Part shown: positions 20,841 through 33,034 of the stretch, one piece after another
How the letters are laid out: each line of letters starts with the position of its first letter
How positions within the stretch are numbered: position 1 is the first letter of the stretch
Origin: Sesamum alatum
Lineage: Eukaryota > Streptophyta > Magnoliopsida > Lamiales > Pedaliaceae
NCBI GenBank assembly: GCA_034509735.1
Contig: JACGWO010000003.1
Location: 7,440,001 to 7,504,000, forward strand
Length of the DNA: 64,000 bases
Direction: 5' to 3'
Translations under genes and position numbers: made by a program
The notes under the pieces: generated by a model
Told to the model about the DNA's origin: nothing
The model's database searches: none
Seen by the model: the letters and a program-made list of their open reading frames with translations, nothing else

Positions 20841-22945
20841 GGCACATGGTCCATAATAACAATCCTTTAATTCTAGCGTGCAATTTTTTTAAATGTAAAT
20901 CAAGACTAGTATAAAACTTCTTCGAATTGCAAGCAAAATAAGGTTGTATATCTTTAATTTTTAAAATTTTTAATGGAATTCATTCATTGGTAGATATAAT
21001 GAGTTCAAATAAAAGTATTGACTTCCTATACATTATTTTTTGTTGTTGGTGAAGAATCAATGATTCTTCTAATTTGATTCTTTCTTCATAACTCTATTTT
21101 TGTTTCTTGAAAAAAAAATGATAAATTGTTTTGTTTACTTTCTTTCTCCTAATCATTTTCTCAGCTTCCTTCAGTCAACGAAGGAGATAAAGGAAGGGGA
21201 TTCAAAATAAAAGTCAAAAAAATTGGATTTAAGCTGGCAACAACAGAAATTGAGGGTAAAAACTTTCATTTTACAAAATATTTAGTAGAAATAATGAAAA
21301 GTTGTAGAGAGAGTACTAATAAAAATTTATAGATATGAAAACATAAGTCTCGTTGGTTCATAATTAAAGATTAGTAGTTTGAGAAATGTTGTTCTCAAGT
21401 CCAACGTTGGACATTATGGAGATACTTTTTGGGTCAATACGGGGTCAAATGTATTTGTTGTAAAAGAGAAATCAAAATATGTAACTACTTTGGAGTTATT
21501 GTTATATGATTGTAATATGAATTGTAACAATCTAAGTAGTTGGAAGTCATTGAGTAGTTTTTTGAAAAGAACCATAAAAGTGTTGATTAGAAAGGAAAAA
21601 ATATACGGGATTAAAGAATTTTATTCAATTTTATTTTATTTGCAATTAGAAGAATTTTTATACTTGCCCTAATTTACACTTCAAAGTTTGTGCGTGCGAG
21701 GACCATGCGCATTAGCTGCTAGTATCTACAAAATTGATAAATTCCATCACAATATTTTAGGCACAAAATGTTAAAATAGTGAAAAACCTCTACAAATGAA
21801 CTAATATTACCAACAATAAAAAATAATCTACAAAATTAATAGCAAAAAGAAAAAAGAAAGGATAAAGAAATTTTTTTCACATTTTAAATGCAACTCCTTG
21901 AAATTTAAAGGTAGAATAAACCAAATTTGAGAACTCACTACCATTCAAATCTCATAACTTCAATAATTGAAATACATTTATAAAGAAATAATTTGTCATA
22001 TGAAAGTGGTAACAAACAGATTCTTGTTAAAAAAATAGGTAAATTAAAAATAATTATTTTAGTTAATAAACGTATTAACAATTACATCTATTAATTTTTT
22101 CTATAACAATTATAACAAAAAAAACATATAAAATTTTATCAAAAATAATTTAAAAGTAACTTTAATAGATATAATTGTTAAATCTATTAATAGATATAAA
22201 TTATTAAAATTTGTTATAATAACAAATGTTAATGAGTATTAATTAAAAAATTATAGCATAATAATTACATTTTTACAAGTCCCAATAATATTTTGTTAAT
22301 TAATAGAGGACATAAGTGGTTCATCTAACATAGAATGAGTTTTTTTTTTTCCCTTTTTTTTAAAGAATGACGGTTAATGAGAACATGAAAGTTAATAAGG
22401 GCATGTTAGGTAGTTTTGAATTTGGTATGAGAACTACCACTATTATATTGAATTTCTATTTTTGCTCTCTACAAATTATAGATTTTATTTTGTAGAAAGA
22501 ATTATGAAAATGAATTATGCAAAAGAAAAGGGTAAAATTTGTAAAATTCCTCTTCCATTCTAGACACAAAAGAGCCTTTCTTTTTATAATTAGTATAGAT
22601 AATAGTATAGACAAATTATCTACTAAATTACACAAAAGATATTCGACCTTTTAGAAACTAAAAGCATGAAACTATAAATGGTTACTTGCACATATGAGAT
22701 TGCAAAGACATGGTGTCTGCTATGTGGTGGGTGGAAAAAACAAACGTGGGAAGAGAGGATTTGTGAGAAGTGGGGTGAGGTGAGGTGAGGGGAGAGAGAA
22801 AATATAAATTTTAATAGTGGGTTTATTGAACTTTTAAAATTACTATTATGACCAATTTTTTTAAAAAGATTGAGTGAATTGAAGGGTAAATTTGGCAATT
22901 CTAAAATTGGTACGACAATAGAGTTCTCTTTTATAATAGTATAGA
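20841..22945. other. AT-rich insert of ~2.1 kb between gag and pol fragments, class unknown
   Basis: Separates gag/protease (left) from pol (right). In element A the two edges are adjacent, so this is an insertion. No protein is recognised; the 97-codon frame at 21379-21672 and the 120-codon minus frame at 22623-22985 match no family I know. A tail-like block with 'ttttataat.agtatagata' occurs twice, at about 22585 and at the right edge about 22930-22947, suggesting two related inserts or a duplicated end. I cannot see clear terminal repeats. Confidence 0.5.
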
Positions 22946-24040
22946 TAAAAATTACTTTTATTTGATGACAGATAGATGTTCTCATCTGCTAGGCAAACTT
23001 AACAACGGTCTTTACATTCTGCCTAAGTCTAATTGGATCATGGCTGCTCAAAACAAATGTAAAATAGACAATCTTGAGAACACTCGGTTGTGGCATGCAA
23101 GGCTAGGTCACATCTCTCAAGAAAGTATTAGAAGGTTGGTAGATTCAAAGATTCTAGAAATAGATAATTTGGATGACCTACCAGCCTGCGAGTCCTGCCT
23201 GAAAGGGAAAATAACCAAGAGGCCCTTTGTTGGACAAAGCACACTTGCCGCCGGTCTATTAGATTTGATCCATACAGACGTGTGTGGGCCACTGATACTC
23301 AAGCTATAGGTGGTTTGTCTTACTTCATAACTTTTATCGATGATCACTCACTGTATGGTTATGTTTACCTAATGAGGTACAAGTCTTAAGCTCTTGGGAG
23401 GTTTAAAGAATTCAGACTTGAAGTTGAGAACCAAATTGGCTGCAAAATTAAAGTTCTTCGGTCAGACCGAGGTGGCGAGCACTTATGTGGTGAGTTCCTC
23501 AATTTTCTTAAAGAAAACAATATTATCTCTCAATGGACATCTCCGGAGACACCTCAGTTAAACGGGGTCTCTGAAAGGAGGAATCGGACTCTGTTGGACA
23601 TGGTCCGGTCCATGATGAGCTTTACTGAGTTGCCCTTGTCCGTCTGGGGTTACGCACTTGAGACAGCAACTAAGTTACAAAACATAGTGTCGTCCATAGC
23701 TGTGGCCCAGACACCATACTGGATATGATAAGCCTACATCCTACAAATACTTGATAGTGTGGGGTAGCCCTACATACATCAAGAGATTAGTGGGATACAA
23801 GCTAGAGTCGAGGTCCAGATTATGCAGGTTCATTGGCTATCCAAAAGAAACTGTAGGTTATTACTTTTATGACACCTCTAATCAAAAAGTATTTTTCTCA
23901 AGAAATGCAGTCTTCTTGGAAAAAGGTTTTCTGTCGGATTCCCAGCGCGATGAGTTGCTCCTTGAGAAATCAAATGAGGAATCTCAGTCATCAGTACAAG
24001 AGTTGCAGGCCCTGCGTCAATGGGTTTTCAATTGAGTACC
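22946..24040 (+). pseudogene. Pre-integrase and integrase fragment of a copia pol
   Basis: The open part at 22962-23309 holds the zinc-binding block ('LWHARLGHISQES', 'PACESCLKGK') and 'LLDLIHTDVCGPL'. After a frame change near 23300 the core continues: 'YFITFIDDHS', 'VLRSDRGGEHLCGEF' near 23455, 'SPETPQLNGVSERRNRTL' near 23550, then 'TYIKRLVGYK' (from 23775). The family blocks DHS, RSDRGGE and NGVSERRNRT are kept, so this copy is better preserved here than element A. It has no RT or RNase H; the fragment ends at an inverted LTR. Confidence 0.85.
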
Positions 24041-24049
24041 CGGCATATT

Positions 24050-25716
24050 TGTAAGGAGTGGATCGGCATGGGAGAGGCGCGGCGGAAGTGCGGGGGCGGT
24101 GGAATATTGAAATCAAAAAGCAATTAAAAACCAAAATTAAAGCATACAATAGACATGCATAATGGATCAAGGGGTATGCCCTTGATTCTTCCGGGCGTTT
24201 GGTGTATCTCATATTTAAGAAAAGTACACAACATGGAAACCATAGAATTTGGAGGAACAAGAAACGTAAAATAGGAAACTTACCCTCGTAGTTTTCTTTG
24301 TTCGACTACACGCGTTGTTCCTCGTTTTGCCACCAAGCTCTCAACGTAGAGACCCTCTAAAAATGTCCACACGCTTCACCAGATACCAACGAACTCTCAT
24401 GCTAACAAAAAGTCATTTAGGAGAGAAGGGACATCGATACAATGCTATTGATTAACGCAATCGATGTCTCTAATGTTCTACCTTGAATGAATCAAGAAGA
24501 ACAAAGGAAAAATCTTGGAGAGTAGCAAGAAGGGTGAACGAGAGAGAGAAGAGAGAGAGGTAGCAAATTGTGCAGAGATTAGTGTGTAAGATGTGTGTGT
24601 ATGAGTACTTATATGACTAGTTCATATAATCCTATTCAAACTCTTCCAAAGAGACACACCCTAATCAACTAAGGATTTGACCTAGTCAAATCCTAGTTGA
24701 CTTAGGATTTGACCTAGTCAAAACCTCATCCTAGGATGAATCCTAGCTCTTTATCTCAAAACCTCTAGATAAAATCTCGTCCATCCATTCTCGATGGGCT
24801 TAATGGAATGAGCCTATTAAATCTAATTTAAATGGCCCATGGTCCAATGGACTTTATGTATTAAATCTAACTTAATATTTAAGTCCAAAATAATAATTTC
24901 CACCTTTTAATCTAACTAAAAAAGGGAAAGCCCAACTTCTAAATTCATAAATCTAATTTATGAACCAAGCCCAATTAATCCATTTAGGTTCACCCTTAGC
25001 TAGACTTTGGCCTACTTCCTATTATCCCATAGAAAAAGTAGTCCGTTGCCATGGGTAGTCGTCTAGCAACAGTCCATGGCACTAGAGACTAGGTGAATAT
25101 ATGGCCTGAACATTTAGGCTCCGAGTTACATACAGGTACAGTCCTACTGTCGCTTGTCTTCTGGCCTTAGTCTAGGGCATGGAATAGGATGTCGGTTCCC
25201 ATCCTTGACTAGGCATCTATGCTTCAAACTCGAGATAGGTTTATCTCTATGATTGATATAGGAAAATTCTTTCCCACTTAATCAAACGCTATGGCCATAG
25301 ACTTTGAGAGTCTAAACCATCTCAAAGTACATAGGACATCTCGCTGTCATAATCTCTGACTGGGGACAGATCTCATCTTAGAATCCACCATCCTCTCTAC
25401 ATACTCCGACTGTACTGAACAAGGCTTATGATGACCATGTCTTACGATACAATCACCGCTCACCAGATCCAAGATACAACCTTCGTATGTAAGCCACTGC
25501 CGTGATTCCTGAAGTACGAGGATTAATCCCGTACTATCGGAATTGGGAATACCAGTTATACCGACCAAGCCCGTGTGGCTTCCATATGACGATTCCCCCG
25601 AGTCCCCTCAGTCAGCCGATACACCCTTGTAAACTAACCCACTAATATTGCATAGACGTCCAATGTCTATCACCGATGAAACACGGACTCATCCAATGAA
25701 TGCAATCCTTTTGCAC
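24050..25716 (-). repeat. Copia LTR, minus orientation, truncated
   Basis: The left edge TGTAAGGAGTGGATCG is the reverse complement of an LTR 3' end. The LTR-end hairpin is at 24166-24186. The first ~300 bp of the LTR (sense) are missing at the right edge, where a LINE fragment begins. It is B-like by sequence. No TSD can be read because one end is lost. Confidence 0.8.
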
Positions 25717-25822
25717 TATTTAATCGTCAACAAGGTCACCCACAACGATGAGTTAGACCAAAAGCGCCACAATTTCAGAGAGAAAGCTGCCATAATATCC
25801 AACAAGCTCCAGATGCCTAAAC
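25717..25822 (-). pseudogene. LINE (L1-type) fragment downstream of RT, left part
   Basis: On the minus strand the frame reads 'LGIWSLLDIMAAFSLKLWRF', then 'SSLW'. This is the conserved block after the RT of plant L1 LINEs (family form GLGIR ... AFSLKLWWRF). It continues, without loss, from the LINE piece at 35235-35770 once element C and one TSD copy are removed. Confidence 0.8.
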
Positions 25823-28022
25823 TGAAAGAATCGGTACGGCCCGGGAACGCGGCGGAAGAGTAAAATAAAAAAAATTTAAAAACAATTTCAAAGGGGTGTT
25901 CCCTTTGAATTCCCGGGCGTTCGGTGTATTCAAAAGCAATAACATACATAAAATATGCTTGAACATGTGGCTAGAGGAGGAAACAAAAAGGTACAATAAT
26001 TTAAATCGAAACATACCTTTTTCGTTTCACAGGTTCAACGGCAACAAGCTTTGATTCTCTTTTCGTTCCTTTTCCGTTCACCTTAGGATTCAAATTAGAA
26101 CCCCTCTAATTTGTCCACACCATAACAATGGAAGCAAATCTACATCTACTGCTAGGTAGAAGTTAGATCAAGGAAGAAACGAAAAACGTATTACACTATT
26201 GATTAGTGTATACGTCTTTCTCATGTTCTCATCTTGAATCCAATTCAAAAAGAACTCAAAAGAAGGAGAAAAAGCTGGAAATATTTGTGGCTTGTGTGCT
26301 AGGGAGTGCAAGTTAGGGAGTTGAAAAGTGTATACATGTGTTGTGTAGTTGTAGGTAGTTTCCAAAACCACCTACACACTAATGCACAACTTGTGCTCAA
26401 CGTCCAACCATGTTAGCACAATATGTGGACCACCTAGCCATCATGGCAAGCCACATCATTGCTTACATGGAGCCATATCATTGCTTACATTGAGGACTTT
26501 CAACTCCTCTTAAACTTGCATCAAACCTTTGAGCTTTAATTTCAAGTCATGGACCGGTTTTGACCGGTCTTGATTTAATCAAATTAAATCAAGTGATCCA
26601 TGGGTTTTAAATTAATCCAATTAATTTTAAAACCTTATTGAAATCCAAAATTTCATTTAATCCAATTAAATGAACATAAGCTCAAACACTAATTAATTGA
26701 TCCAATCAATTAATTAAACGAAATCCAATAAATTAATCCAATTAATTTAAAGGTATTAAGCCCAAAAATTAATTAATCCAATTAATTAATTCTTGGGTCA
26801 TCCATCCAATGGATTTTCCCAATAAATGATCCAATCATTTATATTCTCCTTGAATTAATTTAATCCAATTAAATTAATTCACTTCTTCCAGAATTAATTC
26901 CAAATTAATTCTAGTACTTCCATAGTGATTTGTGTGTAACTCTTTAGGTTCACCCTCAGCTAGATTTGGGCTTGTGTCCGACACAATTGATTAATTAAAT
27001 CCAATTTATTTAATTATTTCTGATTTACCATTAATCAAAAATGCCCGTTACCATGGGTGGCCGTCTAGCAACGGTCTATGGCACTAGAGACTAGGTGAAT
27101 GTTGGCGTGAACATTTAGGCTCCGAATTCCATACAGGTACAGTCCTTCTGTCGACCATCTCCCGGCCTTAGTCTAGGTCATGGAATTGGGCGTCGGTTTC
27201 CATCCTGGACTAGGCAACTATGCTACAAACTCGAGATCATTTACTCTATTGATCAACCTAGGGAACCATTCCCTACTCGACCAATCGCTACGGCCGTAGA
27301 CTTAATGAGTCGAAACCATCTCAGATCCCATAGGAGACATAGCTATCAAATACTGACAGGGGACAGATTCTCTATTGGAATCCACCGTCCTCACTACATA
27401 CTCCGATTGAACTGGACAAGGCTTATAATGACCATATCAAAGATACGGTCACCTCTCGCCAAATCAAAGATACAACCTTCATATGCATGCGACTGCCATG
27501 ATTCCTCAAGTCCGAGGACTAATCCCGTACTATCGGAACTGGGAGTTCTAGTCATACCGACCAAGCCTCCAAGGCTTCCATATGACGATTCCCGCCAGTC
27601 AGTTCAGTCAGTCGACTATCTTGCCAACTAACCCACTAAAATTGCATAGACGACCTACGTCTGGCACCGATGAAACTCGGCACTCACCCAGTGAATGCAA
27701 TACTTAGTGCAAGTCTCTATAGGACACTCGAGGCCCAGTCTCGAGGTCCTCGACTTGGAACGTTTCAGACCGACCTTTAAGGAGTTGGTTTCATAGCCGT
27801 CAACCTATGCGCAGCTCAACTCAATGGGTTTAACCAATCGGTCTGTGGGCATTTGTTGTGACAGTGATACACATTCAATGTAAATAGTAAGCACAACAAA
27901 CACATTTTTGCCAATGATGAATATTTACTTTATCCATCAGTATAATATTTACTTTGATAAAGATCGACGGATAGTTCCCAGAACAGCCAATCTAATTGAC
28001 TTTCTGGTCACCTATTCTAACA
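25823..28022 (-). repeat. 3' LTR of element C (2200 bp)
   Basis: Reads TGAAAGAATCGG at the left and ...CCTATTCTAACA at the right, that is TGTTAGAATAGG...TCTTTCA in sense. It is nearly identical to 33035-35234, with scattered substitutions and small indels. The LTR-end hairpin is at 25887-25909 (TTCAAAGGG / CCCTTTGAA). Confidence 0.93.
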
Positions 28023-28033
28023 ATCTCCCACTT
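28023..28033 (-). other. Polypurine tract of element C
   Basis: ATCTCCCACTT, the reverse complement of AAGTGGGAGAT, directly adjoining the 3' LTR. Confidence 0.88.
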
Positions 28034-30345
28034 GACCACAAAGCCAATTACCCATGTTGCTCAGATCCTTCTGAGCATGAGCAATCTACGATACTAGCTC
28101 GGTCTCGTGGGTCTACTATATTTCTCTGCCGAAGTGACATGGTCCAACTGTGTCACCTCTTCCTACCATTGCTGCCTGCAAATGGTGGTTGTCTAAGAAT
28201 TTTCCGTGGATCTGTGATGAGATCTCGGGCCAAAAACGCTTTTGCCAAAGCCTAGTTGTTCGCCTCCAAGGCAACTACTGGCTCGGCCGTGCTAGGCACC
28301 ACATCCATCCTATGGATGCGGTTTTCAATCCAAACCACTTTCCAGAAATGACTTTCAAAGTCGCCATACATTCGACTTTCATAATGACATGTTATGGTAT
28401 CCTGCTTGAAACCTTTCCAAGCTACCACACTCACCATTAAGTCCAAATGTATATACATATTGAGACTAAACATTATTCACATGATTCTGGAAGCTAGTAT
28501 CGCTATAAGCCTTCTAGAATCAACCCTCCACAAAATGTGCATCAAGAACACTTCTTTAATCCTTATTCAGGTATTAAAGATATTCTCAACAGTTGTCTAC
28601 TGCCTTCTCGGCACAAGCCCAATAACTGTTGTTATGCCCAAAGCATACACAACATCAGGCCCAATGCACGAACAATATTTTCATGCTGCCTAAGGCAAAG
28701 ACGTAGGGGATGTCAAACATCTAAGCTTTCTCATTAGTCTAACATGACTGAGTCTTGAACAGCTTAACCCTGTATAAAGGAATCCAATTCCTATCATGGA
28801 GAATTGCGTGAACAACGCTCGTGTTTCAGTGTTTCCTAGCTTCTTAAATTCATTCCAAATGAATAAGACATTACACACTAAACACTTGGAACAAAACTAT
28901 CCTCCCACTGACCTTAAAGCCTGTTACTGATCGAGTCATACTCTGTATGAACTCGTCAAAACAAATATTCCAGTTATACAAAACTTCATACCCAGTTTGA
29001 ATTTTCATGACGGATCTAATAGCTCTAAGCCATTGATCCAAACCCGATGTCCAACATCGCCTCTCCTTGTATCTTTTGGATGATAATCCAATTGACCGGA
29101 CAGGCCCAGAAACCTATACCTCTTAAGTGACTAAGGTATTCTGGTTATCCCTAGGAGGACTGGAATATAGTCAGTGGAATAATATCATTACAAATGATGT
29201 TTGCATTATTCTGCATTAAACCTGCATAAATCAAACACCTAGTCTAATTTGTCTCCCACTAGTCCCTTGACGTATGTGGGACCATCCCATGTACTCCAGA
29301 ACTTTGTAGGATGCAGGCTTGTCAACCATATCCTATATGACAACTAGATCATGACTATTAGAAAATGCCATGTTTCTCAACTTGGCAACCTTTCAAGCCC
29401 ATGTCTAGACGGTTTAAGGTAATCCAGTGAAACCCCGATCGAACCAAGTCTAATAAGGTTCGATTTCTCCCTTATCAGGGACCGTTCAACCATGGTCCTT
29501 ACAGGAAGAATTCCACTGAGTGAGAATTCCATTCTCATCTGGATATTCAAGAACTCGTACTAAATACATGCCCCTTCGATCTAATTGAGAGGTTTAATTC
29601 TGCAATCAGCTTGGTTCACCACTCCAAGTCTAATTCCCCGACCCTATCCAAGGTCCTTAGACTTGTGAACCCTCTTCTAGTGCTGTGTATTCAGTAACCT
29701 ACGAATGTCTAAATGGATCCAATCCGATAGACTTTTGGCAAGCCCACTTTGTCCAACAAAAAAGCCTTATAGTCTTTCCATCTTAGAGAGGACTTGTAAG
29801 CTAGTCGACTCAAGTTGTCTATTGCTAGACTCTTTGAATCTTCCAATTTCCTCGTCCTTAACTAAAGGAAAAACCACCCTAGCTATGGATGCCAAATTCG
29901 TAAGTTTATCTTGATTATCCATTTTAATCATTTGATTTGAGTGCTCATAATCCAATTATGGGATAATGTTTAAGGATAATTATGTATCCCACCTGGCAGA
30001 CAAGAATAGTCATTCTTTGTCAAATAAAGTAATTTTATTGATCAAACGTATGTAATTAAAAACTGTCCAACAGTACATAAAAACATACTTCGATCATGCC
30101 AGGTTACATATTTCCTTTCAAACTCTATCCTAACATGATCACTGCTATGCTAAGCCTAACTAGTCCCTAGTCTTTGCAGCAATGGCCCTGCCATCGCTAA
30201 ACCTTAGGACCTGTCTGGGCTTTCTACTCATAACTATCTGCAAACCATTCGCAGATTATGATTAACTGGTATCCAATACCAAAGAGTAGAACAATAATTA
30301 TGTTGGTACTCAATTCAAATGTACCTTCATTGGAGAGGAGCTAGG
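28034..30345 (-). pseudogene. pol remnant of element C (protease to RNase H)
   Basis: Read on the minus strand. RNase H pieces lie at about 28050-28470 ('VVAWKGFKQDT' at the start of the domain). Remnants of RT lie at about 28500-29150 and integrase at 29160-29900 (the 'FVGQS' block near 29740-29760). Protease-region DNA is at about 29980-30300. Stops and frameshifts occur throughout and no long sense ORF remains. It was identified by position and by nucleotide similarity to element A. Confidence 0.78.
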
Positions 30346-31148
30346 GACACTCCCTCTTCCAATGTCCCTTTTCGCGACAATTAATTCACACATCGTTTGG
30401 AATATATGACTTTGACTGCCGAACCCTCTTCCTCTTTCCTTTACCTCCGCCCAGCGGTGTAACAGGATCACCAGAAGTGCTAGCAGTGGCTGATGTTATC
30501 TTAGCTTTCTTCCTCTTCCAGCGTCCGGCACCCTTGCCTTTCGCTTTTGAGGTCAACGCCTCTCCCACTAGTACCGCCGGCGCAGATTTTTCAATCATTG
30601 CCTCGTACCAGACCAACATATTTATCAAGTCGACAATAAATTGGTCGAAGGAGGTAGAAAGAGACTGAAGGATCACGTCGATGTACGTCTCTTTTTCAAG
30701 ATTAGCTTGGAGGTCTTTGAGCTTCTCCACAAGGGATAGCATCATCACTCCATGCTCTTGTACAGACGACCCTTCTGTCATCTTAGCTCCGAAGCATGCC
30801 TTCGTTGCAGCGTATCTAACATGCCGGTCTGAGACCGCATAGATATCTTGCAAATGAAGCATAATCGAGCCAACATCATCTAGCCTATCGTACTGCTACT
30901 GGATCTCGTTAGTCATCGAGGCCAGTACGATGATGCGGACCTACCGATGGTCAACATGCATCTTCTCGCACGCCAAGCATTCTTGAGGCATTAACCCATC
31001 CGGCAAGGCCTGAGGAAGATCCTTATCCAAAATGTAAGTCTGGTTCTCGAAATGTAAGACTATCTTAAGATTTCACAGTCAGTCGTTGTAGTTTTGTTCC
31101 ATTAAACATATTAGCCTCTAGTATTGGCGTTAGTGGATTCTTAGACAT
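30346..31148 (-). pseudogene. gag of element C, partly open
   Basis: The ATG is at 31146-31148 (Met-Ser-Lys). The first third is frameshifted. An open stretch of 158 codons (30862 to 30386) then covers 'IYAVSDRHVRYAATKACFG', 'MLSLVEKLKDLQAN' and the Lys/Arg-rich 'KGKGAGRWKRKK' tail. The zinc knuckle is just downstream (30345-30395); it keeps 'CREKGHWKREC' but its first Cys is replaced. Role: capsid/nucleocapsid. Confidence 0.87.
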
Positions 31149-33020
31149 ATACATTCAAAATGTAAACAGAAAAACATTAAGTAGTTTATAGTAATATTAT
31201 GTTCAAGTTAAGACTTGATCTTTGGTCATTCCGGGAAATCATTTCCTAGTGGGCTTGAGGTCCACAAACGCAATTGTCCATGCCCCGCTTTTACGATTCA
31301 CATGAAAAAAGGCTTTGTGGGAGGTAACCTATACCATTCTCATCCAATGAGATCCCCAAGTTATTTTGCCTCGCCTCTTCACATGATCCCGAGGACTCCA
31401 AGTGAATCATGTTACTCAGCGTTAGGCCCGACCCATCAACCAAATGAATATCTCAACTATCGCCCCCCACGACTCGTGAGACAGGGAAATAGGAGCATAC
31501 TCGTTTGTTCATAACAATAGCACAGCTTTCTTCCATTCCAAACGTGTCACGACTCGTGAGACCACGAATGGGTGAAAGTAGCTTCCTCACTACATTGTTA
31601 TGGATGGAAGGCTTGGATTTAAATCAAACCATTTGACTTTTTAATCCATTAATGGGCCTAATATTTACTTGGACCATCTAAGTGAGAGTTAAGTTTATTT
31701 GTGACTGAGACCTCATCATTAAGAAAGTTTGCATGCTTGAGTTCTAACATTGAATATAAAGAGATACATTCCAAACACATCATACATCAAATATTAAAAC
31801 ATACACCACATGCAAAATAAGCCTAGCACACCCCTGTTGGATGATCACAAGCCCAATCCTATGTGATCCACTGAGCCCGCAGTGGATCTATGGTCAATCT
31901 AGGGTGGCCTACACTATTACAAAATTATAACCCATTATCATTCTAATGGGCCTTGTAACACCTCTTCTTTCTTTTGGACTCTCCATCGTGGGCTCCGTCC
32001 AACGGGCCTCTTCTTGCGCCTCTATCGCCATGGAAATGCTTCCTTACAATTTATTACAAAAAATAAATCCTCACCAACCTAACTACACTCATTACAACTT
32101 AAATAAGAAACCCCAATCAGAAGTTGGGGGGAGTACAAAAGGAGGGAGAAAGCAAGCCTTATTATTTCAAGGCTAAAAACGAGAAAGAGAAAGAGAATAA
32201 TAAAACAAAGAGGCACGTAGGCCTCACCCAACAAAAATTAAACCATACATAAGGTCCATGGGCTTTGTGATCATCCCCATTGTTTATCCAATAAACAATT
32301 AATACAGATTTATATCAAATATAAATATGCCCAACAAATAAATACATCCAATGCATTTATAAAAATGATATCCAATATCATAAACAACAACATAATTATA
32401 TGCAGAAATATATATATTAATAATGCAATTAAAAATGGATATCAAGTATCATACATCCAATGTACCAAAAAATATTTTTTTTTTTGTTTGGAAACCATTT
32501 CCAAATTAATCTAAGGCACAATTTAATTTTAAAAAAATCCAATTTAACTAAAATTAAAATTAGCCAAAATTAATCATTTCAGAAAATATGCAGAAATGTG
32601 GAAAATCTAATTTTTCGAGTAAAAATGGCAAAAACGGCCCAGCCGTTCGAAACCAGCCGGCCGGCAGCACTGCCGGCCACGCGCGCGCGCGCAGGCCCCT
32701 TGCCTGCGCGCCGAGCGCGCACGCACGGCCGCTAGCGCGCGCGCCCTGCAGTGCTGCCGGCTGCACTGTTTTGAATCCAATTTTTTTTTTCTTTTTTTTA
32801 AATATTTGCATTAAAACTGAAACTAAAACAAGCATTTACGGAAAATCTAATTTTCAAAAATGCATGGATATCCATAATTAAAAGCATAATTAACACATAT
32901 TCTTCTAAACACATAATCATGCTTAAAACCGTAAAACATGCTTCCCAAAAGCAAATTAAACATGTTGAACATGCTCATCACATAAAAATATGTTATTCCT
33001 AAAGCCACAACACCGAACCG
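31149..33020 (-). other. Untranslated leader of element C
   Basis: Reverse-strand counterpart of the leader at 4379-6177. It contains the two CACGAGTCGTG hairpin blocks (about 31460-31485 and 31532-31572) and the GC island at 32636-32770. The island is enclosed here by a 13-base perfect inverted repeat (GCCGGCAGCACTG with CAGTGCTGCCGGC). No coding signal. Confidence 0.8.
32636..32770. repeat. GC/CpG island in leader of element C
   Basis: GCGC-dense block between AT-rich flanks, with a 13-base inverted repeat at its ends. Frames on both strands (32588-32881, 32560-32835) run through it but are compositional. Confidence 0.8.
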
Positions 33021-33033
33021 GGCTCTGATACCA
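33021..33033 (-). other. Primer binding site (tRNA-iMet) of element C
   Basis: GGCTCTGATACCA, the reverse complement of TGGTATCAGAGCC, one base from the 5' LTR. Confidence 0.95.
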
Positions 33034-33034
33034 C

